Positions 12,502 to 25,530 of a DNA stretch of 64,000 nucleotides are shown piece after piece. A model generated the notes under the pieces. It saw nothing but the letters and a program-made list of their open reading frames with translations. It did no database searches and was not told the DNA's origin. A program made the position numbers and the translations under genes. Origin of the DNA: Atherinomorus stipes (taxonomy: Eukaryota > Chordata > Actinopteri > Atheriniformes > Atherinidae); contig JALJCO010007154.1 of NCBI GenBank assembly GCA_023101725.1, positions 310,001-374,000 on the forward strand, given 5' to 3'. The first letter of the stretch is position 1, and the number at the start of each line of letters is the position of its first letter.

Positions 12502-12779
12502 TAGGGATTGACCGAAATAGACTTTTTTAGGGCTGATATCTATATTTTCTCATCAGCCTCAGATAATTGCCGAAATAACCTGCCGATAATTGGGGCCGAT
12601 ACTGCATTTGACTCCCAAATTAATATAAAGAAGGTTACAATGAAAAGTAATTTTACAACCCTTTTGATATATATATATATATATATAAAAAACAAAGTCT
12701 TTCAAATAGCACTTCAAATAAATATATAAAAAAGAAACTCGGTGCACCTTTGAACAATATTAAATAGAAATATTAAACT

Positions 12780-12828
<49 letters not shown>

Positions 12829-13323
12829 GTATGTTAGGGGAACAACAATACATGTATTTGTATCAAAACGTTCAATACAGGTGTGAATTGTGACCACCAT
12901 GTATCAAATATCGAACAATACAGAATTTTTCATTTATTTAATCAGCTAGTCTCTTGACGATGAGCTCTGTGTTTAAAACTCGGTGAATCTGCGTTAAACT
13001 GCTCGTTCGACTACATTTGGGTCTGGTGTTTGGAACAACTATGGTTCTTCATGCTAAGTATGACCCTGATGGGAAGTCACTGTGGACAAAAGCACAATGG
13101 TTAAAAAAAGTCATGAAAATGTTTTTTTGTATCGAAAAAATACTAAAGTATCGAACCAAACTGAACCGAACCATGAACTCTTTGTATCGTTGCACCCCTA
13201 ATATATATATATAGTCTGTAAATTATGCCAAGTGGGGGTATTGGCCCACACACCCGACGTGTCAGCAAAAAATGCAGATATCGGCCTAAAATATTGGCCA
13301 GCCAATGTATCGGTCTATCCTTG
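12502..13323 (+). mobile_element. hAT-type MITE in intron 4 with nested element
   Basis: Left end TAGGGATTGACCGA; right end TCGGTCTATCCTTG. The 8-bp duplications are CTTAAGAG (12494-12501) and CTTAAGAA (13324-13331). Contains (TA)n at 12667-12687 and 12782-12822, and the nested element at 12835-13200. It almost fills the space between exons 5 and 4. Confidence 0.75.
12835..13200 (+). mobile_element. TAGGGG-type hAT MITE, nested
   Basis: Starts TAGGGGAACAACAATACA and ends TATCGTTGCACCCCTA. A second copy of the family forms the outer shell at 27189-29603. Flanks are (AT)n-like, so a target duplication cannot be judged. Confidence 0.7.
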
Positions 13324-13418
13324 CTTAAGAACTCTTATTTTGGAAAAGAATCTTTAAATTCGTTAAAAATGAATCAAAGAAACAAAGAAAGAAACAATAT
13401 GAGGGAAAGGTTACTCAC

Positions 13419-13560
13419 ATTGAGTCATCAAAATTCCCCACCACACCAGGACTTTCTCCAGGGGTGGGATTACGGAAGCAGGGGTTGTTGGCGTTACAGA
13501 TGATGCCTTGCACCCAGGGCAGGGTGCCTGCTGAGGGCATGGCCTTGTTAGGGAAGTGAC
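13419..13560 (-). CDS. abca1: abca1 coding exon 4 (142 nt)
   Basis: The best conserved exon in the window. It encodes [19 protein letters not shown], then [20 protein letters not shown] and VVGNFDDS, close to identical to human ABCA1. Cys54 and Cys75 are kept; Cys75 is the position known from human ABCA1 extracellular-domain disulfides. Acceptor ttttccag and donor gtgagt are consensus. It starts and ends inside codons (2 nt at each side), agreeing with exons 3 and 5. Confidence 0.96.
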
Positions 13561-14764
13561 CTGGAAAAATAAGCATTCAATGTTCACGATGAGTGTAAAT
13601 ATCAGCAAAACAGAGGAATCATGTTTATAAGACACTGTTTAATGGAAAATGCAGCAAAAGCATTAAAGGTGATGTTATCTTTACAACTGTTTGAACACTT
13701 GCAAGTGAATTTTACTACTGCTTACTGAGAGTTACCAGCAATTATACTAAGATAAGATAAATGGAAGTCAGGGAGCTGACACACTTTGAAGTTCACTGGG
13801 TTTTGTTTGAGATTGGTTTATTTGTTTTGCTCTTTATGAAAGCCATTAAATTCACGCATGTTATACAGTAATTACAAAAGAAACTTTAATTTATTATAGA
13901 CAGAGTAACCATAGAGTAACTTTTATACTGTTCCAAAATCTGAAGGTAAAATAAATAGAAAAATGAAGTCGCTGTTAAATCTGGTGAAGATTTTTGGTGC
14001 TTTGAATTTCTGACGTGGCAAAAGTCGTGCCACCAGCTGCAATCTTGTTAATTCCAGAAACTGAAGGTCCTATTGCATATTGACATAGTTCCAACAAATA
14101 TTGACCAATCCAATAGATCCCTCTGTGTCAACAACACGAACCTCGGATGACTAACATGGCGAACTTTCCAAGAACTGAACGTAAAGGTATAAGGACAACC
14201 AAAAATCTGGTGAAAAAAAAAGTACTTTATTGTATTTCAAGTATATATATACTGTATATACATATATACCATATATATTGTACATTTTGTAAGTGTATCA
14301 TGTGAACACTTTTAGCATACTTTAAAATAATCTTACTATATTACACTTTATTGAAATATATTATACAAAAATATACTTTAAGTGCAAGTTATGTGTAATG
14401 TTTGTAAGTGTACTTATTTGAAATTTGTTTGTACACATATGTTTGATCTATTTTAAAATGTATGATTAAAATTGTCACACACTGAAAGCATATTTTAAAA
14501 GTACACAATTTAATATTGGCACTGTAATATTAAACGTGAGTGCATTTTAAGTTACATTTGAATCTAATTATGAAGTTAATAGTTATTAACACTTGTACTT
14601 TCTGACATTCTTATGGAAATTGTTCAATAATATTACTACAAAGAAACACTTAAACCCATTTATGCAATTTTGCAACCTGGGTTATGAATCTAAAAATCAT
14701 CATAGCCTTTTATGTCTTCCTGTGTAAACAATTTTCAGTGAGAAAAACAAAAAAAAAACCTTAC
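13561..14764. other. abca1: intron 3; AT-rich repeat at about 14215-14560
   Basis: The second half holds many short variants of AAGTGTACTT and AGTATACTTTAAGTG in both orientations, a pattern common in fish intergenic DNA. The rest is unremarkable. Confidence 0.5.
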
Positions 14765-14858
14765 ATTCATGTTGTTCATAAGGTGGATAATGTATTCGGA
14801 CTGATATCAGGATGAAGAAGATGAACAGGGGCCAGATGATCTCAATCAGCAGCTGGAT
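14765..14858 (-). CDS. abca1: abca1 coding exon 3 (94 nt), first membrane segment
   Basis: Encodes [20 protein letters not shown] followed by [11 protein letters not shown] and the first base of Cys54. Residues about 23-42 form the first transmembrane helix, the signal anchor before the large extracellular loop; WPLFIF and PPYEQHEC match human ABCA1. The acceptor is cttatgttgcag and the donor gtaagg. Length equals the human exon. It is too short to stand out as an ordinary open frame; it was found by its place between exons 2 and 4 and by phase. Confidence 0.95.
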
Positions 14859-15638
14859 CTGCAACATAAGGGATAGTTACCAAAGTTACTCCAACACTTT
14901 AAGAATCTGCAATCGTTTCCACAGTAAACCCAAATTTCACCATGAGTCCGTGTAAAGTCTGGTTAAGGTAAATGGGTTAATACGGAGAGACGGCATGCAG
15001 AGAGAGAAGGAGGTCTGGTGGTTTAAAAGGACTACGGGTTTTTCCATCTGCTCCATATGGCCTCTGAGCTTCAGCTGCCCTTGTCTCGGCTTGAAACAGC
15101 ACGGCAGACAAGCTGTGTGGGGGATAAAGAATAAAGCTGAAGTCTTAGAAAACGCACTGTATCCCTTTGTTGGAAGTAATTGGACTGAGTGAAGCAGCCA
15201 CAGCCGTCACGTTGAGGAGCTGTGGCCGCCTGACGGACAAACGCTTTAATTGTATGCAGATGAATGTCCCCACGTATAAAGAAGGACTATGCTGTAGTTC
15301 CAGACTGAATTTCATTTGCATATGCTTGAGTACGTGGGCATCAATCAACACAAGATAGTAACAAAGACACAGATCTGGCTTACAGATGAGTCATCATCAC
15401 ATCTTTGACTGACTCAATGTAACACTTTCAATGCAAGTTGCTCAGAGGACATTGTTGTAAGCCGCCTGCTCGTGGGAACAATACATATTAGTAACCCAAC
15501 GATGCTCTCACAGATGGGCATGTGACTTTAGAAAGAAACTTCTGATTCAAAATCAAGAAATTACTGGAAATGTGAGTGAAATTACTTCATTTCAGTTGGA
15601 CAGATTCCCTTATCTGTCTTCTTAAAGATCATCTAAGA

Positions 15639-16216
15639 CAGTAGTTTTCAAACTGGGGGTCAGGACCCCCATGTGGGTCGCATGATAAAAAATTTCAAAA
15701 ATAGAGGCTACATTAACACATTATTGCAAACAGATTATATATATTCCAACCTAAATTAAATTAACTTACTAAGTTATTACTAATACCATGTTAAAAATCC
15801 CAATTTGGCATTATCTCAACGAGAGAAGCTGATTTTGGGCATGTAGGGTTCTTGTCACAGCTGTGAACCAAATCCACCAGAAAACATTGATCCTCCTTAT
15901 TTATGAAGTTTCTGATCATTTTCAAGCCTTACATGTTCAATTTTTATCATTGAGTGTCCAGAAACTGGTCTAAACATCTGAATTTGGCCCTATTTTGGTG
16001 AGAATTTGGGTGCTTTTTCCACAGCTGTTGACATAATCCACCAAAATCCACTTTATCCTCCTTATTAATGAAGATTCAGACATTTTCCAAGCCTCAGGCC
16101 ACATGGCCACAGGATGACCCAATAGATTATTACATAATTAATCACTCAGTTGGGGAGTCATGAACTGTTAAGTATGTTTTTGGGGGGTCGTGGCTGAAAG
16201 AGTTTGAAAACCGCTG
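15639..16216 (+). mobile_element. hAT-type MITE with CAGTRGTTTTCAAACT ends
   Basis: Ends CAGTAGTTTTCAAACTG and AGTTTGAAAACCGCTG, flanked by ATCTAAGA (15631-15638) and ATGTAAGA (16217-16224). The interior repeats the block around GAGAGAAGCTGATTTTGGGC twice. Fragments of the same family lie at about 26.80-27.16 kb and 63.56-63.79 kb. In intron 2. Confidence 0.8.
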
Positions 16217-16303
16217 ATGTAAGAGAATGGTTAACCTGCTTTATTAGCAGTGCTGCATGAAGATATATGAAGAGAAAACGGTGGATGGTTTAAAGGAAAA
16301 CAT

Positions 16304-16793
16304 TTAAAGGGGAATTTCGCTTTTTTTTTTTTTTTACCTGGGGTCTGTTTTCATGTCTGTGAATGATGGAGAAAGGAATTTTTTTAAGATAGCTCCAGTA
16401 TTTAGCCGGGCAGGCAGCCTAGCAGCCTAGCTAATGATAAGTATGGGGCAAGTGGCCCCTGCGTCTAAGTTCGCCCTAAAAATGGACAACATGCTAAAAA
16501 TAGCTGTGTATGTCAGGTAAAGTAGATGCTTTCGTTCATTTCTCCTCTCTAGAATGTTGTCAGACAGTTGTTGAGACTATCCGAGCCCTTCAGTGTGGAA
16601 AAAAAGCAGGTTTTTAGGGCAAACTTAGACGCAGGGGCCACTTGCCCCATACTTATCATTAGCTGGGCTGCTAGGCAGCCTGCTCAGCTAAATACTGGAG
16701 CCATCTTGAAAATTCCTTTCCCCATCACTCACATATATGAAAAGACATATGAAAACAGAACTCAGGTTTAAAAAAAGTGAAATTCCCCTTAAT
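16304..16793. mobile_element. foldback MITE with long inverted repeats, TTAA flanks
   Basis: Outer ends TTAAAGGGGAATTTC and GAAATTCCCCTTAA. The arms, about 190 bp each, are imperfectly complementary (for example AGCTAATGATAAGTATGGGG and its reverse). TTAA at both edges could mean a piggyBac-like or Harbinger-like source; not settled. Confidence 0.75.
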
Positions 16794-16832
16794 TTCAATA
16801 AACACAAAATACTGCAAAACAATGGTATCAAT

Positions 16833-17368
16833 GAGGGATGCACGATATAATTGGCTCCCTATCTGTATCGGCCTATGTCGGCCTTAAAACTGAGTATAGG
16901 ACATCGGCCACCCCACCGATACTTAACTAATATTTAACCGATATTCAACCAATCAGGCCGCTGTTTCTTAAGTAAAAAAAAAAAAACATTTCTTCTTTGA
17001 AAACTTCTTTTTTACAGACTTTAAAACCTCTAAAGACAGTTTCTGTAGGATGTTCGGTGTGAACAGAGATTATACACGCTCATTTCTGTAAATAAGCAAA
17101 TATCCCCTGTTCTCTTTTGTTTTTTTCTCTTCTCAGGGAGAAGAAAATTGGGGTGGTTCTAGGATATAACGCACATATCCTTTTAGTTTTGAAAAACTGT
17201 CATTAAGTTTGATTTGTTATACATAACACAAGTTGAGGTATTTTTCTAATTTTGCACAAGGAATGAATATTAAATAATTCATTTTTCAGCTTTAATATCG
17301 GTATCAATATCGGTTATCGGCCACAAGCCTTAAAATATCAGCCAAAATTCCAATATCGTGCATCCCTA
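16833..17368 (+). mobile_element. hAT-type MITE, GGGATGCACGATAT family
   Basis: Starts GAGGGATGCACGATAT and ends ATATCGTGCATCCCTA; 8-bp flanks GTATCAAT and CTATAAAT agree at 6 of 8. It ends 64 bp from the exon 2 donor. Another copy, reversed and truncated, is at about 47,640-47,835. Confidence 0.7.
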
Positions 17369-17432
17369 CTATAAATACACTAGCTGATGTCTTAAGGAAT
17401 TTGTAAAAGGATAAATAAAGACTGAGACTTAC

Positions 17433-17541
17433 AGTCTGTCTCCGTCGGTAGGTGAAGTTCTTCCACAGCAGTAAACCCAGCTGAGTGGAGACCGCCATGT
17501 TGCCGTCTTCCCAACCTCACTGAGCAAACTCCCGCTCCTCA
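17433..17541 (-). CDS. abca1: abca1 exon 2 with start codon (coding 17433-17498)
   Basis: The ATG is at 17498. The 66-nt coding part gives MAVSTQLGLLLWKN then FTYRRRQT, a 22-residue cytosolic N-terminus rich in arginine before the first membrane helix, as in human ABCA1 where exon 2 also holds 66 coding nt. The donor is gtaagt. The likely acceptor is gttttcag, just upstream, giving about 43 nt of 5' UTR (17499-17541). A second AG (tttgctcag) about 20 nt nearer the ATG would shorten the UTR without changing the protein. Confidence 0.93.
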
Positions 17542-19607
17542 CTGAAAACCCAAGAAGACCAGGTCAACAAATGCAGCCAACAAAAAACACGTCCTTCAGT
17601 GTGAAACCAGACCCAAGACCGACCGAGTCAGCCCTCCACCGTCTACTCCTGTGGAAAAAAAACAACACAAAACCTGTGGCTGACAATGACGCGATTCCCA
17701 TGAACATGAAAACAGAACAGAAAGTTTTTACATCAATAAACCCAAACCAACATGCAACTGCACCAAATATGGTAACAGCATCCACCTGATCTTGTCAGAA
17801 CTTCAGAACTTCAATAAAACTAAGAAAAAAACAACCCAATCATTACCTGACTGTGTAAGTTATTCTGAAATAAATCAGGAGTAAGTGTTCGGTGCGTTCA
17901 CCTGTTGGACAAAAGTGTGTGAAACGCAGAGCGGCTAAAGCCTCAGCAACACTCCGCAAATGAAGCCAAATGCTGCCTGAGGAAGGCTGCTGACGCCTAC
18001 ATATCCAGCTCCACGTCTCGTTGACTCATCTGTCCAAAGGTCAAGCTACTCCTCATCTGGGGGCATGAGTTGGTTTGGGAGGGGGGGGGCGGATTGTCAA
18101 GTGGTGAAAGTTATTGATTCTGTTTGCATCACTGATTTAACAGTTAGCACCTGGACGTGCACATAAATGCTGCATTTGATGTAAATGTTCATATAAAAAC
18201 CAGCATCGCCCTTTGCATTCCCTTTGTTTACTGATTAAACAGCATCAGTCAACAACTTTGCTTCTCTTACTTAATGTGTGACTTGCACATGTTTTCCTGC
18301 TTGTTGTTTATTCTATTTGTGGATTCTAAAGTCCTATTATGCAACATGCCCCGATCGGGCTTTCTTTGAGCATCTGTTATCTGAAAAGTAGAAAAACCTG
18401 GAAAGCCCACAAATCAAACACGCGGGACTTTTCAGGAGAAAAGCAGCTGAGTTTAGAATACGACTGCAGACACCAGAAAACATTAATAAAAACAGATTTA
18501 CGAGGGAACTTTAAGAAATAAAACAATAAGTTTGATAAAAGGTTAGAGGAAAATGGGATTTTCATTAGTGGAGGAGTCAAGGCCGCCCTGTTTATCATGC
18601 TGAATGCTGTTTCCACTCAGTAAAGCTGATTAGCTGGTGTGGGCCGTGGAACGAGAGCACAGCAATGTCAAGGACAGCATGATGTCCAAACACGCATCCT
18701 GATCTTTTCACCTGCTGGAAAAATCCTTCCCAAATCCAGCTGTTTACCACTCTTTTTATAACCAAAAGGTGAGATTTCAAATATCTTTATGTCATCGAGA
18801 GTGGAGTTATTTGTTGGATATAAGTTGTCAAATTTTCTTGTAATTGGAGCTTAGCCGTTTTGTAAATTGAGACTGTGTATTCTTGTTCTTCCTCTTCTTT
18901 TTTTATTATTTTTTGTGGTACATGGACCACATGTGTTCAATAAACTGAAATAAATACAAAAGTTCATACTAATTTATTCTTGCATTTTATTATTCTACTA
19001 AAAACGCTTCAGAAAACCAACACATGTCAAATTTGATCAAAATAAATTCTAATGTCTGCCCCAAAAAACTTTTTCCCACCTTTTCAATCAGTATTTGCCT
19101 TCAAATTTGATTCACCACACACATCTTCCACAGTCGCATGCAACTGCATACACAATCGTCAAAACTATTCATATCCTCCAATTAAAGACAGAAAAAAATC
19201 ATCTCTCAGCAAAATAACTTGAAATCGACAAAAGTAATAACGAATAAAAATTCTATGAAAATCATGACACTGCTTTTGAATTGTGGTTCAACAGAAATCT
19301 TAAAAACAAACACACAAAAAATAAACCAAGCTAAAATTTTGTTGAGCAACAACAGCAATCAGGTGTTTTCTGTAAAGATCAGAAAGACGTCTGCACCTGT
19401 TGACAGGTATGCTGGTCCACTGTTAATGGGAAAGGTGCTCTAATTTTTTTTTTCCAACAAGCCAGAAGCAATATCCTATTTCACTAAATGATAATTTTAT
19501 AAATTTTTATTTATTATTAGTTTTTATTTAAAAAATAATAATTGCTTATTTACTTTAATTTAACCTTTTCTTTAAGATGGATGGTATGCATAATTTTAAG
19601 AACGACA

Positions 19608-19661
<54 letters not shown>

Positions 19662-21764
19662 GGGAGGAGAGCACTGCGAGCCGTGCACATGATCGCTTGT
19701 ACTTGTAATCTGTTTCTCTCTGAGTCACTAAGTCACTAGATTTAATGGCAACGTGCGCAGCTGCAGACGTTTAACTGCTTTTATAGGACAGAAAAAAACA
19801 GCTGTGCACTTGTTGGACAACCTTTCATTAAAACAAACACATGACAACACAGTTGCTCATTTCACAGTTGCCCCCCACCCCCCAGCCTATGTCTTTATCA
19901 TCAACAATCTTATGTTTTACATTCAGAAATACTTCATCAACACCTATGGGGAGATTCTTTTGTAACAGCCTTCCACTGGAGAAATAATGAGCAAGGATAG
20001 CAAAAGAAGTATTTTTCTCTACTACCGTTAGGAAAGTAGAGGAGGTATAATGAGACAGAAGGCACATATATAACCCTGGCGCGGATGTAGCCATGTCCGG
20101 TGTTAATGAATGCAACTCACACCTTCATATTTGCCACGCATGTGATCTTGCCTTTTCTTCCTCTTGATCATTATTTTAACACGATAATCGCGAGGAAATC
20201 GTGTCCTAGATCCCCTTTTTTAAAAACAACCCGTGTCTTAAACGTTTGTCTTAGACAATGGCTTAATTCTATTTTATTTAATCAACGTCATTCCGCTGAT
20301 GTTTTCTGTCCAATTTCTGCAAGTTGATAGTCTGGCTTACTGCCAAGGGTTTTATCAATCTGATAGATTTTTATCAAATCAAATTTGATAGAAGAAACAA
20401 AAGAAGAAAAACAACCGTGGTAGAAATTGTACAGATCGCAAGCTGAGAAAAACGGATTGTTGGTCTGATGACGAAGTGTGCAAATGGTGCAGAGCGAGTG
20501 CGCCTCTAGTGGGAAACGCACACGCACAAATCTCATTTCTACTTGTTTACCATCAATCCTGGCTCACGTGTTATATCACACAGACGGGATTTTACCCCCT
20601 AGACCCTTTTGTCTTAATTGTTTGCAGAAAGCACTTGCATGATCATTAACAGTGAAAAACAGACCCAAAGCAGATAAATTTTGCTAATATGAAAAAGAAG
20701 GCAGCTATGCCAAAAAATGAAAGAAAAAATGTTTTGTTTTTTCTTTTGCATGAAATAATTGTTCCACTATAGAAAAAAATATGGGATATGTTTCGACGTT
20801 GCAGCATCGACGATTGCAAGTCGAAGAAAATACAAAAAAGAAAAGGAAAAAAAGAAGAAAAACACATTTCGTCGCAGACTCCTTCAACTCGAGGGGGGCA
20901 AAATACTAAACAATGAAAAACCATGAAAACAGGCTTTGGTAAATAATATTTTCAGAATATTATCTGCGCTGCGAACAAATTTCAGTGACATTTTGTCAAA
21001 ATTCATCGTTTGACTTTTGGTCCTTCTGTTTCATTGTTCTGTTGAACTGGGGTTACTGTCGGTCGTTCAGGTAAGCAATGCTGAACAGCTTCAAGCCAGA
21101 CAGAATGACGCCTCTCCTCACGCGCAGGCTCCTTCAAAGTAAGCGACGTTTGATATAAAAACGCTTTCCTTCTTGCACTCGCATAACTTTACAAATGGCT
21201 TTTCCACTTATGGTAATGGATAACATCGATATTCAATGATAACATCTACTCCAAACCTTTTTCTCTCGCATTTCGTTTATATTTCAAATTAAATAAAGAC
21301 GTTGCAACAAGTGGACTTTTATATTTGGACTCGTGCACCGGAAAACCTGCGTCTGACTATAGCTTACTTGCCACTGCTCAGACTAGTTCAATCCAGACAG
21401 TGTAAATTAACATATAGAAGCCAAAATTAAAAAATAAACCCATTAAAGTCAATTGTCATTCTGCTGAAACAGCTACATAAGCTTAAATGCATCACGTCAA
21501 TTCCGCAAATAGCATTTCTTGTAAAGGTTTATGACGTTAGAACAAAGGAAATATCACAAATATTCCCAATATCACAAATAAAACATTTTGCGTAGAAAAA
21601 AAATCAATTGTTTTGCCAGAGTGAAATAAACACTATTAATCTACAAAATATGTAACTTAGGCTTGATTTTTTTTCAAATAAAGAAAGTGGCATCTCTGTC
21701 CAACAAAGAAACTCCTAAATCCCCCCTAAAATAAAACTCAAAACAAAGCTTATGTGCCACCAAC
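17542..21764. other. abca1: intron 1, with repeats; no further exon proven
   Basis: About 4.2 kb. It contains a copy of the Tc1-like repeat (about 19,155-19,610) ending in a (TA)n run, poly-G at 18081-18089 and a possible alternative promoter patch at 17.9-18.05 kb. Stretch 20.1-21.6 kb shows nothing I recognise. Confidence 0.6.
19155..19659 (+). mobile_element. non-autonomous Tc1-like repeat, copy B, ending in (TA)n
   Basis: Starts CGTCAAAACTATTCATATCC, shares CACCTGTTGACAGGT and GGGAAAGGTGCTCTAAT with the 3.3-kb copy, and ends AATTTTAAGAACGACAGTG followed by (TA)n at 19611-19659. The TA run probably grew from the TA target duplication. Confidence 0.6.
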
Positions 21765-21905
21765 CTTGATCCTGGTGTGTAAATCCACTCTTTTCCTTCG
21801 CATAAATTGAAGCTCTGGTCCGAAACAAACTATAAATGGTGAAGAAACTGCGCGCCTCAAACGTTGCGCTCCTCCGCGATGTTCTGTCTCAGTATCTGAC
21901 AAAAC
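21765..21905 (-). other. abca1: abca1 non-coding exon 1, approximate
   Basis: Inferred from the TATA box at 21927-21934: transcription should start about 25-37 nt downstream, and an initiator-like TCAGAT lies at about 21894-21899. The 3' border is uncertain. The only donor-like site close by is AAG/GTTGGT at 21765, which is weak; GTAAGC near 21,366 is an alternative giving a longer exon. Human ABCA1 also begins with a short untranslated exon far upstream of the ATG exon. Confidence 0.45.
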
Positions 21906-21926
21906 AGTTTTTTCTCCTCCAACAGG

Positions 21927-21934
21927 CTTTTATA
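21927..21934 (-). promoter_or_regulatory. abca1: TATA box of abca1
   Basis: TATAAAAG on the minus strand inside CTATAAAAGCC. The human ABCA1 promoter has CTATAAAAGG in the same place relative to its LXR element. Confidence 0.8.
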
Positions 21935-21971
21935 GAGCAGCTCGATGCGGAGCAGAGAAGAGCAGCAGCAG

Positions 21972-21987
21972 AGGTAACTAGCGGTCA
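21972..21987. promoter_or_regulatory. abca1: LXR response element (DR4) of abca1
   Basis: Plus strand AGGTAA ctag CGGTCA, two nuclear-receptor half-sites spaced by 4. On the gene strand it reads TGACCGCTAGTTACCTCTGC; the human ABCA1 element reads TTGACCGATAGTAACCTCTGC in part. Oxysterol-bound LXR/RXR acts here in mammals. It lies about 37 bp upstream of the TATA box; the human gap is somewhat shorter. Confidence 0.85.
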
Positions 21988-22003
21988 CTGTTTGTTGCTG
22001 CTC

Positions 22004-22013
22004 CCATATAAGG
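22004..22013. promoter_or_regulatory. CArG box in abca1 promoter
   Basis: CCATATAAGG is a perfect CC(A/T)6GG serum-response-factor motif between the E-box and the LXR element. I do not recall it in the human promoter. It could instead be an upstream TATA-like sequence. Confidence 0.45.
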
Positions 22014-22017
22014 CAAG

Positions 22018-22023
22018 CACGTG
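22018..22023. promoter_or_regulatory. abca1: E-box CACGTG of abca1 promoter
   Basis: Palindromic CACGTG; on the gene strand CACGTGCTTGCC, like human CACGTGCTTTCT, upstream of the LXR element in both. In mammals this E-box binds USF-type bHLH factors and modulates ABCA1. Confidence 0.7.
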
Positions 22024-22039
22024 CGGAGGGAAAACATCT

Positions 22040-22706
22040 CTTAAAGGGCCAGCTACACCTCAGCGCTGTGTTGGTTTTCAATTACTGACGGTTTCAAGAA
22101 TGTTGCAGCGAATATTAAATTACTTCCAGTGATGGAATTTTATAAAATAACCACAACTACTGCACGTAAGTAGCCGTTTTCTACCTTCACGACATATGAG
22201 CATTTTTTTTAAATCTTCAAATTTTCATTTTTGCAGAAAAACATAAACTGTCATAAAAAACAAACAAACAAACAAAAAAAAAACAGTCTGTTTGGTTGTG
22301 TTCATGCGTATATAAGCAACCCAACATTTCTGTTTATGTGCCGTTGGAAATATTCATTTCTTTATTGACAAAAATTAGGCAAGAGGAGGATTGGTTGGTG
22401 GGTTGAGTAAATGACTAAGAAGTGAATGTGCACCTGTTTGCAAATATTTATAATATTCATAACAAGTACAGCCATCACTAGTATTATTACTATTAGCAAT
22501 GATCAATGTAATTATTATAGTATAATAAATAAAGAGACAATTAAGTTGAAAACTTACAAAACTTAAACAACATTTTTACAACTTAATTTGAAAATTGTAA
22601 GCTAAATATTAAAAAAAAACATTCATGGAGATAAAAATGTTATCAAAATGATGATTGGCTCGGGTCCTGGTGAAAAGTCACCAATTTTATTCCTTTTTTA
22701 AAACGA
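22040..22706. other. sequence just upstream of the abca1 promoter
   Basis: No gene seen. AT-rich, with (ACAA)-like tracts near 22260. Confidence 0.5.
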
Positions 22707-24329
<1,623 letters not shown>

Positions 24330-25269
24330 TAAATTTGCATCTAGAATCAAATGAACAAAAATGCAGCATTGCACGTCCAACCATTCTAGATACCTGGAGC
24401 CTGTAGCAACAGTAGGTAGAGTGACAGAATACAACCAGCACAGGTCACCAGTTCATTACAGAGCTAACGCAAACACAGACGAGCAGTAACGCTTGGATCC
24501 ATACCTGAAGTCAAAATAGATCTATAACTAAGCACAGAACACCCACACCGGCGCTGAGAGCACCCACAAAGGTCCCTATGAGGCCACAGCCGAGGTTCAA
24601 AGCATCTTGCTTGAAGGTGGCATGCAATGCGCACCCCCTTGTATTCTATAGCAACTAAATAAGTATGTTTGGACAGGTATTAGGTTATTCATTTACTGCA
24701 AGCTATAGACAACATTGTAGATGTTTATGGATTATACTTACTATTGATAAAATCGGCAGTTTACAGAGATACCTCACACAACTGGAATCAGTCGAGTTGC
24801 ACAAATGTCCTCAGTTGGTTGCTAGTGATTTGACATCCTTTTCATTCACGAATCTGAGTATTTTGGGCTGCATGAGTCAGGCCCACACTCCCCCATGAAC
24901 AAGATGATTGGCTTGGTTGTTGTTTATGTGTGTGATTATAAAACCATAGATGAACTCCACCAGAGCAGGAGGAGGAAGCCTCATGTTGATGTTCACAATG
25001 ATGCTCAAATAAAGACTCAAATGAATAATTATGTCTAAACAGCTGACATTGTTATTTCATTAACATGTAGATTTTCACCAACTTTATACACGACCAAGCT
25101 GCAACCCAGCTACTGTGGAAGAGGCAGGGTACACCCTGGTCACCAGTCCATCACAGTACATTAAAGTGTATTAATGAATAAAAACAATGTTTATGTTTAA
25201 CTTTAAAATGACTTAATGAATCAACCATCATCTCCCATATTCACAATGACTTAATATGATATGAGGAAG
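24330..25269. other. intergenic, fragments of fish repeats
   Basis: Short degraded fragments of a ubiquitous teleost repeat near 24,440 and 25,105 (CCCTGGTCACCAGTCCATCAC). No gene seen. Confidence 0.5.
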
Positions 25270-25530
25270 AGGATTAGGGCCACTGAAGAGAAAAAGAAGT
25301 CAAAATAAAATTCTGAGAAAAAAGTCAGAATTCTGACTTTTTCAGAAATTGAAAAAACAATCTCCTGAAAGTTTTTTTTTTTGTTTTCTGGGAAAAAAAG
25401 TCATAATTCTGAGATTAAAGTAAAAAAAAAATTTGACTTTTTTATCAAAAATTTTGCCTTTTTACAGAACATAAAAAAATAAAAAAATTTCTGAAAAAAA
25501 GTCAAATATATTTCCTGAGAAAAGATGTGT
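25270..25530 (+). repeat. GTCAGAATTCTGAC palindrome repeat
   Basis: Begins ATTAGGGCCACTG, then poly-A/T-rich units of AAAAAGTCAGAATTCTGAC. The same family lies inverted at 40,060-40,310, ending CAGTGGCCCTAAT. Confidence 0.6.

Larger units (their letters stand above)
1..21905 (-). other. abca1: abca1 gene, 5' part (exons 1-7; continues beyond position 1)
   Basis: Gene span on the minus strand, from a TATA-directed start near 21,900 down through position 1. ABCA1 is a plasma-membrane ABC exporter that moves phospholipid and cholesterol to apoA-I in HDL formation. The six coding exons seen here join in one frame to 245 codons with no stop, every intron starts GT and ends AG, and intron phases agree. 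Predicted protein begins MAVSTQLGLLLWKN, against MACWPQLRLLLWKN in human ABCA1. Exon lengths 119 and 122 nt for exons 5 and 6 fit ABCA1; the corresponding ABCA4 exons differ, as far as I recall. Teleosts can carry two abca1 copies and I cannot say which this is. ABCA7 is a less likely alternative. The ATP-binding cassettes lie outside the window. Confidence 0.93.

Noticed and set aside
21836..22132. 98-codon plus-strand frame over the abca1 promoter
   Set aside because: The sequence is explained by the E-box, LXR element, TATA box and exon 1 on the other strand; the frame has no known domain.
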